A DNA stretch of 64,000 nt from Plasticicumulans acidivorans. GTDB lineage: Bacteria; Pseudomonadota; Gammaproteobacteria; Competibacterales; Competibacteraceae. A program made the translations under genes and the position numbers. The notes beneath the pieces are model-generated. The model was not told where the DNA came from. It did no database searches and saw only the letters and a list, made by a program, of their open reading frames with translations. The stretch covers positions 57,217-121,216 of the forward strand of contig NZ_QGTJ01000013.1 in the NCBI RefSeq assembly GCF_003182095.1, given 5' to 3'. Each line of letters starts with the position of its first letter. The stretch's first letter is position 1. This document shows positions 54,713 to 63,301 of this stretch, piece after piece.

Positions 54713-55729
54713 TCAATCGAGCGCCAGCACCGCTTCACGGATCAGCGCCGGCCCGCGGTAGATGAAGCCGGTGTAGAGCTGCAGCAGACTGGCGCCGGCA
54801 TCGAACTTGGCGCGCGCATCCGCGCCGCTCATGATGCCGCCGACGCCGATGATCGGCAGCCGGCCGCCCAGCTCGGCGGCGAGCGCCGCGATCACCTCGG
54901 TCGAGCGCCGGGTCAGCGGCGCACCGGACAGTCCGCCGCTTTCCCCGGCATGCGCCAGCCCCTGCACCGCCCGGCGTTCGAGCGTGGTGTTGGTGGCGAT
55001 CACCGCATCCATCTGCGCGCGCAGCAGCGCGGCGGCGATCACCGGGATGTCGTCATCGGCGACGTCCGGCGCGATCTTCAGCGCCAGCGGTACGTAGCGA
55101 CCGTGCTGTACCGCCAGCCGCGCCTGGGCGGTCTTCAGCGTATCCAGCAGACGATCCAGCGCCGCGCCGTACTGCAGAGTGCGCAGACCCGGGGTGTTCG
55201 GCGAGGAGATATTGACGGTGACGTAATCGGCATGGGCGTAGACCTTGTCGAGACAGGCAAGGTAATCGTCGCCCGCCTGCTCGTTCGGCGTGTCCTTGTT
55301 CTTGCCGATGTTGATGCCGAGCACACCGCGAAAGCCGGCCGCACGCGCCTTGACGACGTTGGCGAGCAGCGCGTCGACACCGAGGTTGTTGAAGCCGAAG
55401 CGGTTGATCAGCGCCTGCGCCTGCGGCAGGCGGAACATGCGCGGCCGCGGATTGCCGGGCTGCGGCCGTGGCGTCACCGTGCCGATTTCGATGAAGCCGA
55501 AACCGAGCGCCGCCAGGCCGCGGATTGCCGTGCCGTTCTTGTCGAGGCCGGCGGCCAAACCGAGCGGATGCGGAAACTCGATGCCCATGACCACTCGCGG
55601 CCGCCGCGGCACCGTCGGCGCCAGCAGGCCGGCCGCCTCCCCGAGCCGCCCGAGCAGAGCGAGCGTAAGGTCGTGGGCGCGTTCGGGATCGAGGCGAAAC
55701 AGCAGGGAGCGAGCGAGAGCGTAGGACAT
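54713..55729 (-). CDS. pyrD: dihydroorotate dehydrogenase (quinone), class 2
   Basis: 338 residues. The N-terminal membrane-associating helices ([19 protein letters not shown]) mark class 2. The catalytic serine lies in [14 protein letters not shown]-binding blocks [20 protein letters not shown] (quoted as [13 protein letters not shown]) and [11 protein letters not shown] are present. It oxidises dihydroorotate with quinone in pyrimidine synthesis. Divergent from uvrC. Confidence 0.96.
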   Translation of the reverse strand: MSYALARSLLFRLDPERAHDLTLALLGRLGEAAGLLAPTVPRRPRVVMGIEFPHPLGLAAGLDKNGTAIRGLAALGFGFIEIGTVTPRPQPGNPRPRMFRLPQAQALINRFGFNNLGVDALLANVVKARAAGFRGVLGINIGKNKDTPNEQAGDDYLACLDKVYAHADYVTVNISSPNTPGLRTLQYGAALDRLLDTLKTAQARLAVQHGRYVPLALKIAPDVADDDIPVIAAALLRAQMDAVIATNTTLERRAVQGLAHAGESGGLSGAPLTRRSTEVIAALAAELGGRLPIIGVGGIMSGADARAKFDAGASLLQLYTGFIYRGPALIREAVLALD

Positions 55730-55832
55730 CGTGGACAGCCGGCAGCGTCAGAAGCGCGCCAGTATATCGGCTCGCCGCCTGTGCTCGTCCGGCGGCACAA
55801 TGCAGTCACCGCCCCATTCATGCCACCCGCCG

Positions 55833-57659
55833 ATGCCTTCGCCACCGCCTTTCGACCATGCCGATTTCCTGCGCCGGCTGACGACGCTGCCCGGTGTCTA
55901 TCGCATGTATGCCGCCGACGGCGAACTGCTCTACGTCGGCAAGGCGATCAATCTGCGCCGCCGCGTGTCGAGCTACTTCCGCCAGAATCACGATTCGGCG
56001 AAAACGCGCAGCCTGGTCGCGCAGATCGCCGCCATCGAAGTCACCGTCACGCAGTCCGAAGCTGAAGCGCTGCTGCTCGAACACTCGCTGATCAAGGAGC
56101 ATCAGCCGCGCTACAACGTGCTGCTGCGCGACGACAAGAGCTACCCCTTCATCCTGCTGACGCAGCATCCGTACCCGCGCCTGCAGATGCATCGCGGCGC
56201 CAAGCGCGAAGCCGGCCGCTACTTCGGCCCATATCCCAGCGCCGTCGCCGTGCGCGAAACGCTGGCGCTGCTGCAGCGGGTGTTTCGCCTGCGCACCTGC
56301 GAGGACAGCTTCTTCGCACACCGCAGCCGGCCCTGCCTGCAGTACCAGATCAAGCGCTGCAGCGGACCGTGTACGCAGATGATCTCGACCGCGGATTACG
56401 CTGCCGACGTCGCCGACGTCGTCGCCTTTCTTGAGGGGCGCAGCAACGAGCTGGTCAACGTCCTCGGCGCCCGCATGGAACACGCCGCCAGCGCCCTGCG
56501 CTTCGAGGCGGCGGCGCTGCTGCGCGACCGCATCGCGCTGCTGCGGCGGGTGCAGGAACGTCAGTACGTCGCCGGCATTGAGGGTGCGGACCTCGATGTG
56601 GTCGCGGTGCACGTCGAAGGCGGTGCCGCCTGCGTGCAGGTGTTCTTCTTCCGCGACGGCCGCAGCCTCGGCAACAAGGCGTTCTATCCGCGCATCCCGG
56701 CCGACGAAAGTGCCGAAGCGGTGCTCGGCGCCTTTCTCGCGCAGTACTACCTGGCGCACTCGCCACCGCGCGAGATCCTGCTGTCGCACCAGCCCGAAGA
56801 CCTGGCGGCGCTGGCGCAGGTCCTCGGCGAGCATGCCGGCCACAAGGTCACGCTGTCGGCCCGCGTGCGCGCCGAGCGCGCGCGCTGGCTGGAGATGGCC
56901 CGGCGCAACGCCGCCATGGCGCTGACCGCCGAACTCGCCAGCCGCGCCGGCCTGCGCCGGCGCTTCGAGGCGCTGCAGGACGCGCTCGGCCTCGATGACG
57001 ATATCGAGCGTATGGAGTGCTTCGACATCAGCCACACCCAGGGCGAGGCCACGGTCGCCTCCTGCGTGGTGTTCGACGGCGGCGGACCGCGCAAGTCGGA
57101 CTACCGCCGCTACAACATCGAAGGCATCACCGCGGGCGACGACTTCGCGGCGATGCATCAGGCGCTGACGCGCCGTTACACCCGCCTGCGCGACGAGGAC
57201 GCCGCGCTGCCCGACGTGCTGTTCATCGACGGCGGCAAGGGTCAGCTGGCGCAGGCCGAAGCCGTGCTCGCCGAGCTCGGCGTCGACGGCGTGCAGCTGG
57301 TCGGCATCGCCAAGGGGCCGGACCGCAAGCCCGGACTGGAAGTCCTTCACTTGTCCGGGATGGAGCGGACTCTTACACTCCCGCCGGATTCTCCCGCGCT
57401 GCATCTCGTGCAGCAGATCCGTGACGAAGCCCACCGCTTTGCGATCACCGGCCACCGTCAGCGGCGGGACAAGGCTCGGCGAACCTCCGTCCTTGAGGAC
57501 ATCCCGGGCGTCGGCGCGCGCCGGCGTCAGGCCCTGCTGCGTCGCTTCGGTGGCCTGCAACAACTCGTGCGCGCCGGCGTTGAAGATATCGCCGGCGTTG
57601 ACGGAATCAGCAAGACGCTCGCGCAGCGTATCTACGACGCCCTACACGCCAACGGCTGA
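55833..57659 (+). CDS. uvrC: excinuclease ABC subunit C
   Basis: 608 residues from ATG 55833 (MPSPPPFDHADFLRRL); ATG 55800 is an alternative start. The GIY-YIG nuclease domain is at about 15-95 (LPGVYRMYAADGELLYVGKA), the UVR motif near 205-240, and the RNase-H-like domain at about 380-530 (ECFDISHTQGEATVASCVVF). The C-terminal helix-hairpin-helix pair has DIPGVGARRRQALLRRFGG. It makes both cuts in nucleotide excision repair. pgsA follows at once. Confidence 0.97.
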   Translation: MPSPPPFDHADFLRRLTTLPGVYRMYAADGELLYVGKAINLRRRVSSYFRQNHDSAKTRSLVAQIAAIEVTVTQSEAEALLLEHSLIKEHQPRYNVLLRDDKSYPFILLTQHPYPRLQMHRGAKREAGRYFGPYPSAVAVRETLALLQRVFRLRTCEDSFFAHRSRPCLQYQIKRCSGPCTQMISTADYAADVADVVAFLEGRSNELVNVLGARMEHAASALRFEAAALLRDRIALLRRVQERQYVAGIEGADLDVVAVHVEGGAACVQVFFFRDGRSLGNKAFYPRIPADESAEAVLGAFLAQYYLAHSPPREILLSHQPEDLAALAQVLGEHAGHKVTLSARVRAERARWLEMARRNAAMALTAELASRAGLRRRFEALQDALGLDDDIERMECFDISHTQGEATVASCVVFDGGGPRKSDYRRYNIEGITAGDDFAAMHQALTRRYTRLRDEDAALPDVLFIDGGKGQLAQAEAVLAELGVDGVQLVGIAKGPDRKPGLEVLHLSGMERTLTLPPDSPALHLVQQIRDEAHRFAITGHRQRRDKARRTSVLEDIPGVGARRRQALLRRFGGLQQLVRAGVEDIAGVDGISKTLAQRIYDALHANG

Positions 57660-57667
57660 CGATCGTG

Positions 57668-58237
57668 ATGACTTTGACCACCCCCACCATGCTCACCCTC
57701 GCACGCATCGTGCTCGTGCCCGTGTTCGTGGTCGCCTTCTTCCTGCCGTTCGACAGCGTCAACGTGCTGTGCACGGCCCTGTTCGGCCTGGCCGCCGTCA
57801 CCGACTGGCTCGACGGCTGGCTGGCACGCCGCCTCGGCCAGACCTCGGCCTTCGGTGCCTTCCTCGACCCGGTCGCCGACAAGCTGATGGTCGCCGCAGC
57901 CCTAGTGCTGCTGGTGGAAAGCGACCCGACGCCGTGGATCGGCGTGCCGGCCGTGGTCATCATCGGTCGCGAAATCGCCATTTCGGCGCTGCGTGAATGG
58001 ATGGCGCAGATCGGCTCGCGAGCGACGGTGGCCGTCTCGTGGATCGGCAAGTTCAAGACCTTCGCGCAGATGGCGGCACTGATGCTGCTGCTCTACCGCG
58101 AACCGCTGTTCGGCATCCCGGCCCGTGAATGCGGCATCGGGCTGCTGGTGGTCGCCGCGGTGCTGACGCTGTGGTCGATGTGCGTGTATCTGGCGGCGGC
58201 GTGGCGGGCGATGAAAAACAATCGTCATCCAGCTTGA
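57668..58237 (+). CDS. pgsA: CDP-diacylglycerol-glycerol-3-phosphate 3-phosphatidyltransferase
   Basis: 189 residues from ATG 57668, eight bases after the uvrC stop (an adjacent GTG at 57665 is also in frame). The CDP-alcohol phosphotransferase motif reads DWLDGWLARRLGQ then GAFLDPVADK, near residues 42-67. Membrane helices span the rest. It makes phosphatidylglycerophosphate. The uvrC-pgsA pair is conserved in gammaproteobacteria. The tRNA promoter overlaps its stop codon. Confidence 0.96.
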   Translation: MTLTTPTMLTLARIVLVPVFVVAFFLPFDSVNVLCTALFGLAAVTDWLDGWLARRLGQTSAFGAFLDPVADKLMVAAALVLLVESDPTPWIGVPAVVIIGREIAISALREWMAQIGSRATVAVSWIGKFKTFAQMAALMLLLYREPLFGIPARECGIGLLVVAAVLTLWSMCVYLAAAWRAMKNNRHPA

Positions 58238-58261
58238 CGAAGGCGAGCCGATCACTATAAT
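58234..58261 (+). promoter_or_regulatory. sigma-70 promoter of the tRNA-Gly gene
   Basis: TTGACG (58234-58239) and TATAAT (58256-58261) with a 16-bp spacer, 15 bases before the tRNA. The discriminator after the -10 is GC-rich (GCCGCCCC), typical of stringently controlled stable-RNA promoters. Confidence 0.88.
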
Positions 58262-58276
58262 GCCGCCCCACGTCGA

Positions 58277-58352
<76 letters not shown>

Positions 58353-58359
58353 GTTTTCC

Positions 58360-58387
58360 AAAAAGCCTCGATCCGTCGAGGCTTTTT
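58360..58387 (+). terminator. intrinsic terminator after tRNA-Gly
   Basis: AAAAAGCCTCGA and TCGAGGCTTTTT are perfect 12-base arms around TCCG, ending in a T-run. It separates tRNA-Gly from tRNA-Cys and tRNA-Leu. Confidence 0.93.
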
Positions 58388-58433
58388 ATTTGACGAACAG
58401 CAGCATGCCGGCTGCCTATCGTCAGCAGTTTCT

Positions 58434-58507
58434 GGCTAGGTGGCAGAGTGGTCATGCAGCGGCCTGCAAAGCCGTGGACGCCGGTTCGATTCCGACCCTA
58501 GCCTCCA
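58434..58507 (+). tRNA. tRNA-Cys (GCA)
   Basis: 74 bases including CCA. Acceptor GGCTAGG pairs with CCTAGCC. Anticodon loop CTGCAAA, and T-loop GGTTCGATTCC. Confidence 0.95.
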
Positions 58508-58515
58508 GATTGATT

Positions 58516-58600
58516 GCCCGGGTGGCGAAACTGGTAGACGCAGCAGACTTAAAATCTGCCGGCTTAGGCCGTACCGGTTCGATTCCGGTTCCGGGCACCA
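58516..58600 (+). tRNA. tRNA-Leu (TAA)
   Basis: 85 bases including CCA. Acceptor GCCCGGG pairs with TCCGGGC (one G-U pair). Anticodon loop CTTAAAA, and a long variable arm as expected for leucine. Eight bases after tRNA-Cys, so probably one transcript. Confidence 0.96.
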
Positions 58601-58759
58601 GACGTATCGATCCTCTCGATTCAGCACACCACGCAGCCCGCGCTGCGGCATTTCGCCGGGCGCCGCGGCCGCAACGTGCTGTACGCACACACGCCCCGCT
58701 ACTGACGCCGTTGCACCGCCCAAGCGGCGCAGCGGCGTATCAGCGTGCGCCCGGCGGCC

Positions 58760-59947
58760 TCAGGCCGCCTGCCGACGGCGAGCGAGGATGTCGCGGAACA
58801 GCGCGAGCTGTCCCTGCGTCGTCGGCTCCCAGCCAAAACCCTCGGCATAGGCCCGCGTCGCGGCCCGCTCGGGCAGTGCTTCGAACAGCGCGCTGACGGC
58901 GGCGGCAATCGTCGCCGGCTCACGATCGGGAATCAGCCGGCCAGCCACCGGCGCGGTGACGATTTCCGGGCAGCCGGACACGGCGGTAGCGATCACCGGC
59001 GTGCCACAGGCCATCGCCTCCAGCAGTACGTTCGGCCAGCCTTCGTGACCGGTCGCCAGCACCAGGATATCGGCCGCGGAGTAAACCTGCGCCAGCTGCG
59101 CATGGCCGACGACGCCGGCGAAATGCACGCGCTCGGCAACCCCGAGCTGCGCCGCCAGTTCAGTGAGCATCTGCCGCTGCGGCCCGTCACCGGCGATCAG
59201 CAGACTCACATCGGGCAATTGCGGCAGGGCGCGGATGATGAACTCATTGCCCTTGCGCGGGATCAGGTGACCGACCGAAGCGATCACGCGGCCGGTCACA
59301 CCGAACTGCGCGCGCGCCGCCGCCCGCTCGCCCGGCTGGAACTGCTCCAGATCGACGCCGTTACGCAGCACGACACTGCGCTCGCGGGCGATGCCGAGTG
59401 CCACCAGTTCGTCCTGCAGCGACTTCGACACCGTGATCAGGCCGTCCGCGGCCTGCGCTGCGGCCTGAATCAGCCGGCGCGGGAATGCGTAGTCACGGGC
59501 AATCGTCACCAGATCGCTGCCGCGCGAGGTGACGACAAAGGGCTTGCCGAGCTTGCGGGCGAGGAAATGCGCGGCGACGCCATCCGGATAGAAGTAATGA
59601 GCGTCGATCAGATCGAAGTCGAAGCCGCTGGCGATCAGCCGCCGCAGCACCGGCAGTATCGCCCAGGCCAGACCGTAGGGATGCAGGTTCATGCCGACCT
59701 TGGGCAGTTGCGGATAGGCCGGATGCAGCACGTCGATGCCATGACGTATCTCCTGCAGGGGCACACGCGCCATCCGCGCGTAGCCACCCAGTACGGCCCA
59801 GTCTCCGGGCACCCAGGGGACCGGCGCGACCACGCGCGCCTGCACCTCGCCGCTGCTCAGCAGCTGGCGCAGGCGATTTTCGACGAACACGCCGAAATGC
59901 GGTGCCGTGGGATTCGGATACAGCGTGGAGAAGGTCAGTATGCGCAT
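58760..59947 (-). CDS. GT4 family glycosyltransferase
   Basis: 395 residues. The N-terminal Rossmann domain holds DLIDAHYFYPDGVAAHFLAR and FVVTSRGSDLVT, and the C-terminal domain has VASVGHLIPRKGNEFII and EGWPNVLLEAMACGTPVIAT, the GT4 donor site with EAMACG. It is a retaining transferase using a nucleotide sugar in the cytoplasm, likely for exopolysaccharide or LPS. It is a single gene here, with no polysaccharide cluster around it, so the product is unknown. Confidence 0.92.
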   Translation of the reverse strand: MRILTFSTLYPNPTAPHFGVFVENRLRQLLSSGEVQARVVAPVPWVPGDWAVLGGYARMARVPLQEIRHGIDVLHPAYPQLPKVGMNLHPYGLAWAILPVLRRLIASGFDFDLIDAHYFYPDGVAAHFLARKLGKPFVVTSRGSDLVTIARDYAFPRRLIQAAAQAADGLITVSKSLQDELVALGIARERSVVLRNGVDLEQFQPGERAAARAQFGVTGRVIASVGHLIPRKGNEFIIRALPQLPDVSLLIAGDGPQRQMLTELAAQLGVAERVHFAGVVGHAQLAQVYSAADILVLATGHEGWPNVLLEAMACGTPVIATAVSGCPEIVTAPVAGRLIPDREPATIAAAVSALFEALPERAATRAYAEGFGWEPTTQGQLALFRDILARRRQAA

Positions 59948-60232
59948 GCCGGCCTCCTGCTCGGTCTACAACGCAGCTGGCCGCAATGATAAGCGCCACA
60001 GCACACAGCCGTCCGCAATCGCCACCGTATACTGCTGCACCCTGGCGAACCGCTCGCGTCGACGAGATGCTGTCAGCCCCGCCTCACCGGTGTGCGCCGC
60101 GCGGCATCCGGGCACAGATGGCATCGGGCACGGAACCTTGTCGCCACAACGATCAACCAAGCCGGCACTCCCTGTTTTCGGCGCGCCTGAGCTCCACGCG
60201 CCACGCACGCTCTCCCCTGCCCTGGACACGCC

Positions 60233-61966
60233 ATGGAACAACAAGCTTTCACCCGCGCCCACGCCGCCCGCGTCTGGCGGCTGATCTACAGCTACTGGAC
60301 CTCGGAGCAGAAACTCAGCGCCTGGGCGCTGCTGCTGATCGTGCTCGGCGGCAACTTCGCGCTGGTCTACATGAACGTGCTGTTCAACGAGTGGCAGCGC
60401 GGCTTCGGTAATTCACTGCAGAAGTACGACGCGGCGGCGTTCTGGTCGTCGATCGCCTATTTCGGCTGGCTGGCGGCGATCTACATCGCCATCGCCGGCG
60501 CCCGCTACTACCTGCGCATGTGGCTGCGCATCCGCTGGCGCACCTGGCTGACCAACCGCTATCAGGGCGCCTGGCTGCGCAACAAGGCGTTCTACAAGCT
60601 GAAACTGATCGGCACGCAGGTCGACAACCCTGACCAGCGTATCGCCGACGACCTCAACAACTTCACTGAACAGACAATGACGCTGTTCTTCGGGCTGATC
60701 AACGCGGTCAGTACGCTGGCCAGCTTCTCGGTGATCCTCTGGGGGCTGTCGTCGACGCTGCCGCTGACCATCGGCGCGGCGCAGTATCAGATTCCGGGCT
60801 TCCTGTTCTGGGGCGCGCTGGTCTACGCCGCCACCGGTACCTGGCTGACGCACCTGATCGGTCGCCGGCTGATTCCACTCAACTTCCAGCAGGAGCGCGT
60901 CGAGGCCGACTACCGCTTCAACCTGATGCGCCTGCGTGAAAACCTCGAATCGGTGGCGCTCTACGGCGGCGAGGAAGTCGAAAACGAACGCCTGCGCGAA
61001 CGCTTTCACCGCGTCATCGACAACTTCCACCGGCTGATCCGCACCGGCTTCAAAGTCGACATGTTCAACTCCGGCTACAGCCAGGTGTCGGTGGTCGTGC
61101 CCTATCTGGTCATCGCCCCGGTCTATTTCTCGCAGCGCCTGGAGTTCGGCCTGTTGACGCAGACCGCCGGCGCCTTCGGCCGGGTGCAGGATTCGCTGTC
61201 GTTCTTCATCGATGCCTACCAGAACATCGCCGCCTGGCGTGCGGTGACGATGCGTCTGACGCAATTCACCGCAGCAGTCGATGAGCTCGACGAACGCGTC
61301 ACCGACATCAGCCAGGTCGTGCGTGCTCACGCACCGCAGCCCAGCGTGCAGGCCCTCGACATCGCCCGTCCGGACGGCGAGCCGCTGCTCAATGGCCTCG
61401 ATCTGCAGCTGACGGCAGGCGATTCACTGCTGATCCACGGCGCCTCGGGCTCCGGCAAGAGCACGCTGCTGCGCACGCTGGCCGGTGTCTGGCCCTATGC
61501 CCGCGGCCGTATCGAGCTGCCAAGCGACGGCGTGCTGTTTGTACCGCAGCGGCCGTATCTGCCGATCGGCACACTGCGTGAAGCGCTGCTCTACCCGGAA
61601 CGCAAGCCGATCGACGACGAGCAGCTGCAGCAAGTGCTGCACGACGTGCGGCTCGAACGCCTCGGCACCCAGCTCGACACCGTCGAGGACTGGGCGCAGA
61701 CGCTGTCCGGCGGCGAGCAGCAGCGCATCGCCTTCGCCCGCATCCTGCTGCGCCGGCCGCACTGGCTGTTCCTGGACGAAGCCAGTTCAGCGCTCGACGA
61801 GCCCTCCGAGCAGGCACTCTACCAACTGCTGCGCGAGCGCCTGCCGCACACGGCCATCGTCAGCGTCGGCCATCGCAGCACGCTGCGTGCCTTCCATCGC
61901 AATCAACTCGAACTCGACGGCCACGGCGGCTGGCACATCGCCCATGCCGCGACGGTCATCGCCTGA
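60233..61966 (+). CDS. SbmA/BacA-type ABC transporter (fused permease-ATPase)
   Basis: 577 residues. The membrane part (about 1-330) belongs to the SbmA/BacA ABC_membrane_2 fold, with NFALVYMNVLFNEWQRGFG and WRTWLTNRYQGAWL. The ATPase (about 355-575) has Walker A GASGSGKSTLLRTLAG, signature LSGGEQQRIAFARILL and Walker B WLFLDEASSALDE. Relatives include YddA, BclA and mycobacterial Rv1819c, which take up peptides, cobalamin or very-long-chain lipids. It is preceded by a 285-bp gap with no other feature seen. Confidence 0.92.
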   Translation: MEQQAFTRAHAARVWRLIYSYWTSEQKLSAWALLLIVLGGNFALVYMNVLFNEWQRGFGNSLQKYDAAAFWSSIAYFGWLAAIYIAIAGARYYLRMWLRIRWRTWLTNRYQGAWLRNKAFYKLKLIGTQVDNPDQRIADDLNNFTEQTMTLFFGLINAVSTLASFSVILWGLSSTLPLTIGAAQYQIPGFLFWGALVYAATGTWLTHLIGRRLIPLNFQQERVEADYRFNLMRLRENLESVALYGGEEVENERLRERFHRVIDNFHRLIRTGFKVDMFNSGYSQVSVVVPYLVIAPVYFSQRLEFGLLTQTAGAFGRVQDSLSFFIDAYQNIAAWRAVTMRLTQFTAAVDELDERVTDISQVVRAHAPQPSVQALDIARPDGEPLLNGLDLQLTAGDSLLIHGASGSGKSTLLRTLAGVWPYARGRIELPSDGVLFVPQRPYLPIGTLREALLYPERKPIDDEQLQQVLHDVRLERLGTQLDTVEDWAQTLSGGEQQRIAFARILLRRPHWLFLDEASSALDEPSEQALYQLLRERLPHTAIVSVGHRSTLRAFHRNQLELDGHGGWHIAHAATVIA

Positions 61967-62155
61967 AGCGTCGGCAAGCGGCATTGACAGCCATCAACTC
62001 CCGCAGCGGCCGACAACATCTAAGCTTTGAAACATGGACGATGGCAGAGCCGGCGCCGGAGTTGCGCCGGCGGCTGTATCCACCGAGCCGGAAGCAGGCA
62101 TCAATAAACAAAATGATAAAGAGGAGAGACGGATGCGCGTCTCGCGACCGCAGTC

Positions 62156-63085
62156 ATGAGTACGACGATTTTCTGGCACCCGCTGTGCTCGGATCACAAC
62201 ACCGGCGCGGAGCACCCGGAGCGAGCTGCGCGCATGCAGGCCGTGCTTGATGCGTTGGGCACCGACGAATTCGCTGCGCTGAACTGGCGAGAGGCACCAC
62301 CGGCAAGCTTTGAACAGATCGAGCGCGTGCATCCGCCGCGCTACGTCGACAAGGTCATGAGCCGCATTCCCGCCTGGGGCTCAGCGGCCATCGATGGCGA
62401 CACGCTGCTGTCGCCCGGCAGCTTCGAAGCCGCGCTGCGAGCCGCCGGCGCAGTGTGCACAGCCATCGATGCCGTCTTCGCCGGCGAGACCACCAATGCT
62501 TTCTGTGCGATCCGCCCGCCGGGGCACCATGCCGAGCGCGAAAAGGCGATGGGCTTCTGCCTGTTCAACAACATCGCCATCGGTGCCGCGCACGCGCGCA
62601 AGCGTCACGGCATCCGCCGTGTCGCCATCGTCGATTTCGATGTGCACCATGGCAATGGCACACAGAACATCTGTGCCGAGCAGGCCGACATTCTGTACGT
62701 GTCGACACACCAGGCACCGCTCTACCCCGGCACCGGCCACCGCGACGAGCACGGCGTCGCCAACAACATTCTCAACATCCCGCTCGGCCCCGGCACGGAC
62801 GGTGTGAAGTTACGCTCGGTATGGGAGCAGGAGATCGCGCCGGCGCTGTATGCGCACGAGCCCGAACTGCTGCTGCTGTCCGCCGGCTTCGATGCCCATC
62901 GCGACGACCCGCTGGCGGAATTCATGTTCGAAGAGGATGACTACGTGTGGCTGACGCGCCAGCTGCTGGGCGTGGCCGCCAACTGCTGCGGCAATCGCGT
63001 GGTCTCCGCCCTCGAAGGCGGCTACGAACTGAGCGCGCTGGCAGCGAGCGCGGCGGCACACGTGCGCACCCTGCTCGAAGTCTGA
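62156..63085 (+). CDS. histone deacetylase family amidohydrolase
   Basis: 309 residues. The zinc deacetylase core is complete: RPPGHHAEREKAMGFCLFNN, VDFDVHHGNGTQ (zinc-binding Asp and His) and LLSAGFDAHRDDPLAE. Bacterial members act on acetylpolyamines, on acetylated proteins such as acetyl-CoA synthetase (AcuC) or on other amides. No acetoin or polyamine gene is adjacent, so the substrate is open. Start ATG 62156 follows a purine-rich GAGGAGAGACGG stretch at some distance. Confidence 0.93.
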   Translation: MSTTIFWHPLCSDHNTGAEHPERAARMQAVLDALGTDEFAALNWREAPPASFEQIERVHPPRYVDKVMSRIPAWGSAAIDGDTLLSPGSFEAALRAAGAVCTAIDAVFAGETTNAFCAIRPPGHHAEREKAMGFCLFNNIAIGAAHARKRHGIRRVAIVDFDVHHGNGTQNICAEQADILYVSTHQAPLYPGTGHRDEHGVANNILNIPLGPGTDGVKLRSVWEQEIAPALYAHEPELLLLSAGFDAHRDDPLAEFMFEEDDYVWLTRQLLGVAANCCGNRVVSALEGGYELSALAASAAAHVRTLLEV

Positions 63086-63104
63086 ACGCCACCTCTGCCT
63101 CGGC

Positions 63105-63148
63105 GGCCGACCGCGATACTTCGATGAGTAGATGTATCGCAGTCGGCC
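63105..63148. repeat. 15-bp near-perfect inverted repeat after the deacetylase gene
   Basis: Arms 63105-63119 (GGCCGACCGCGATAC) and 63134-63148 (GTATCGCAGTCGGCC) match except at one position, with a 14-nt loop. A weaker hairpin (ACTGT...ACAGT) followed by TTTT lies at about 63155-63172. Together they could end transcription of the deacetylase gene; the long stem could also be an operator for the chemoreceptor gene at 63302. Confidence 0.55.
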
Positions 63149-63301
63149 AGCGACACTGTCATATACAGTTTTACTGACCCTCCTGTGGTATGACCATGCT
63201 CAGGGTTCTGCGCCGAAATCGGGTTCACGATACGGCAGCGCAGTCCCCCTGAGTCGCTCAGGCCGCCCGGCGGCCTGCATTCCGCGGAGGTTCGAAAGAT
63301 C

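Noticed and set aside
58601..58759. possible fourth tRNA or small gene after tRNA-Leu
   Set aside because: No cloverleaf, no CCA with matching acceptor stem and no open frame with a ribosome binding site.
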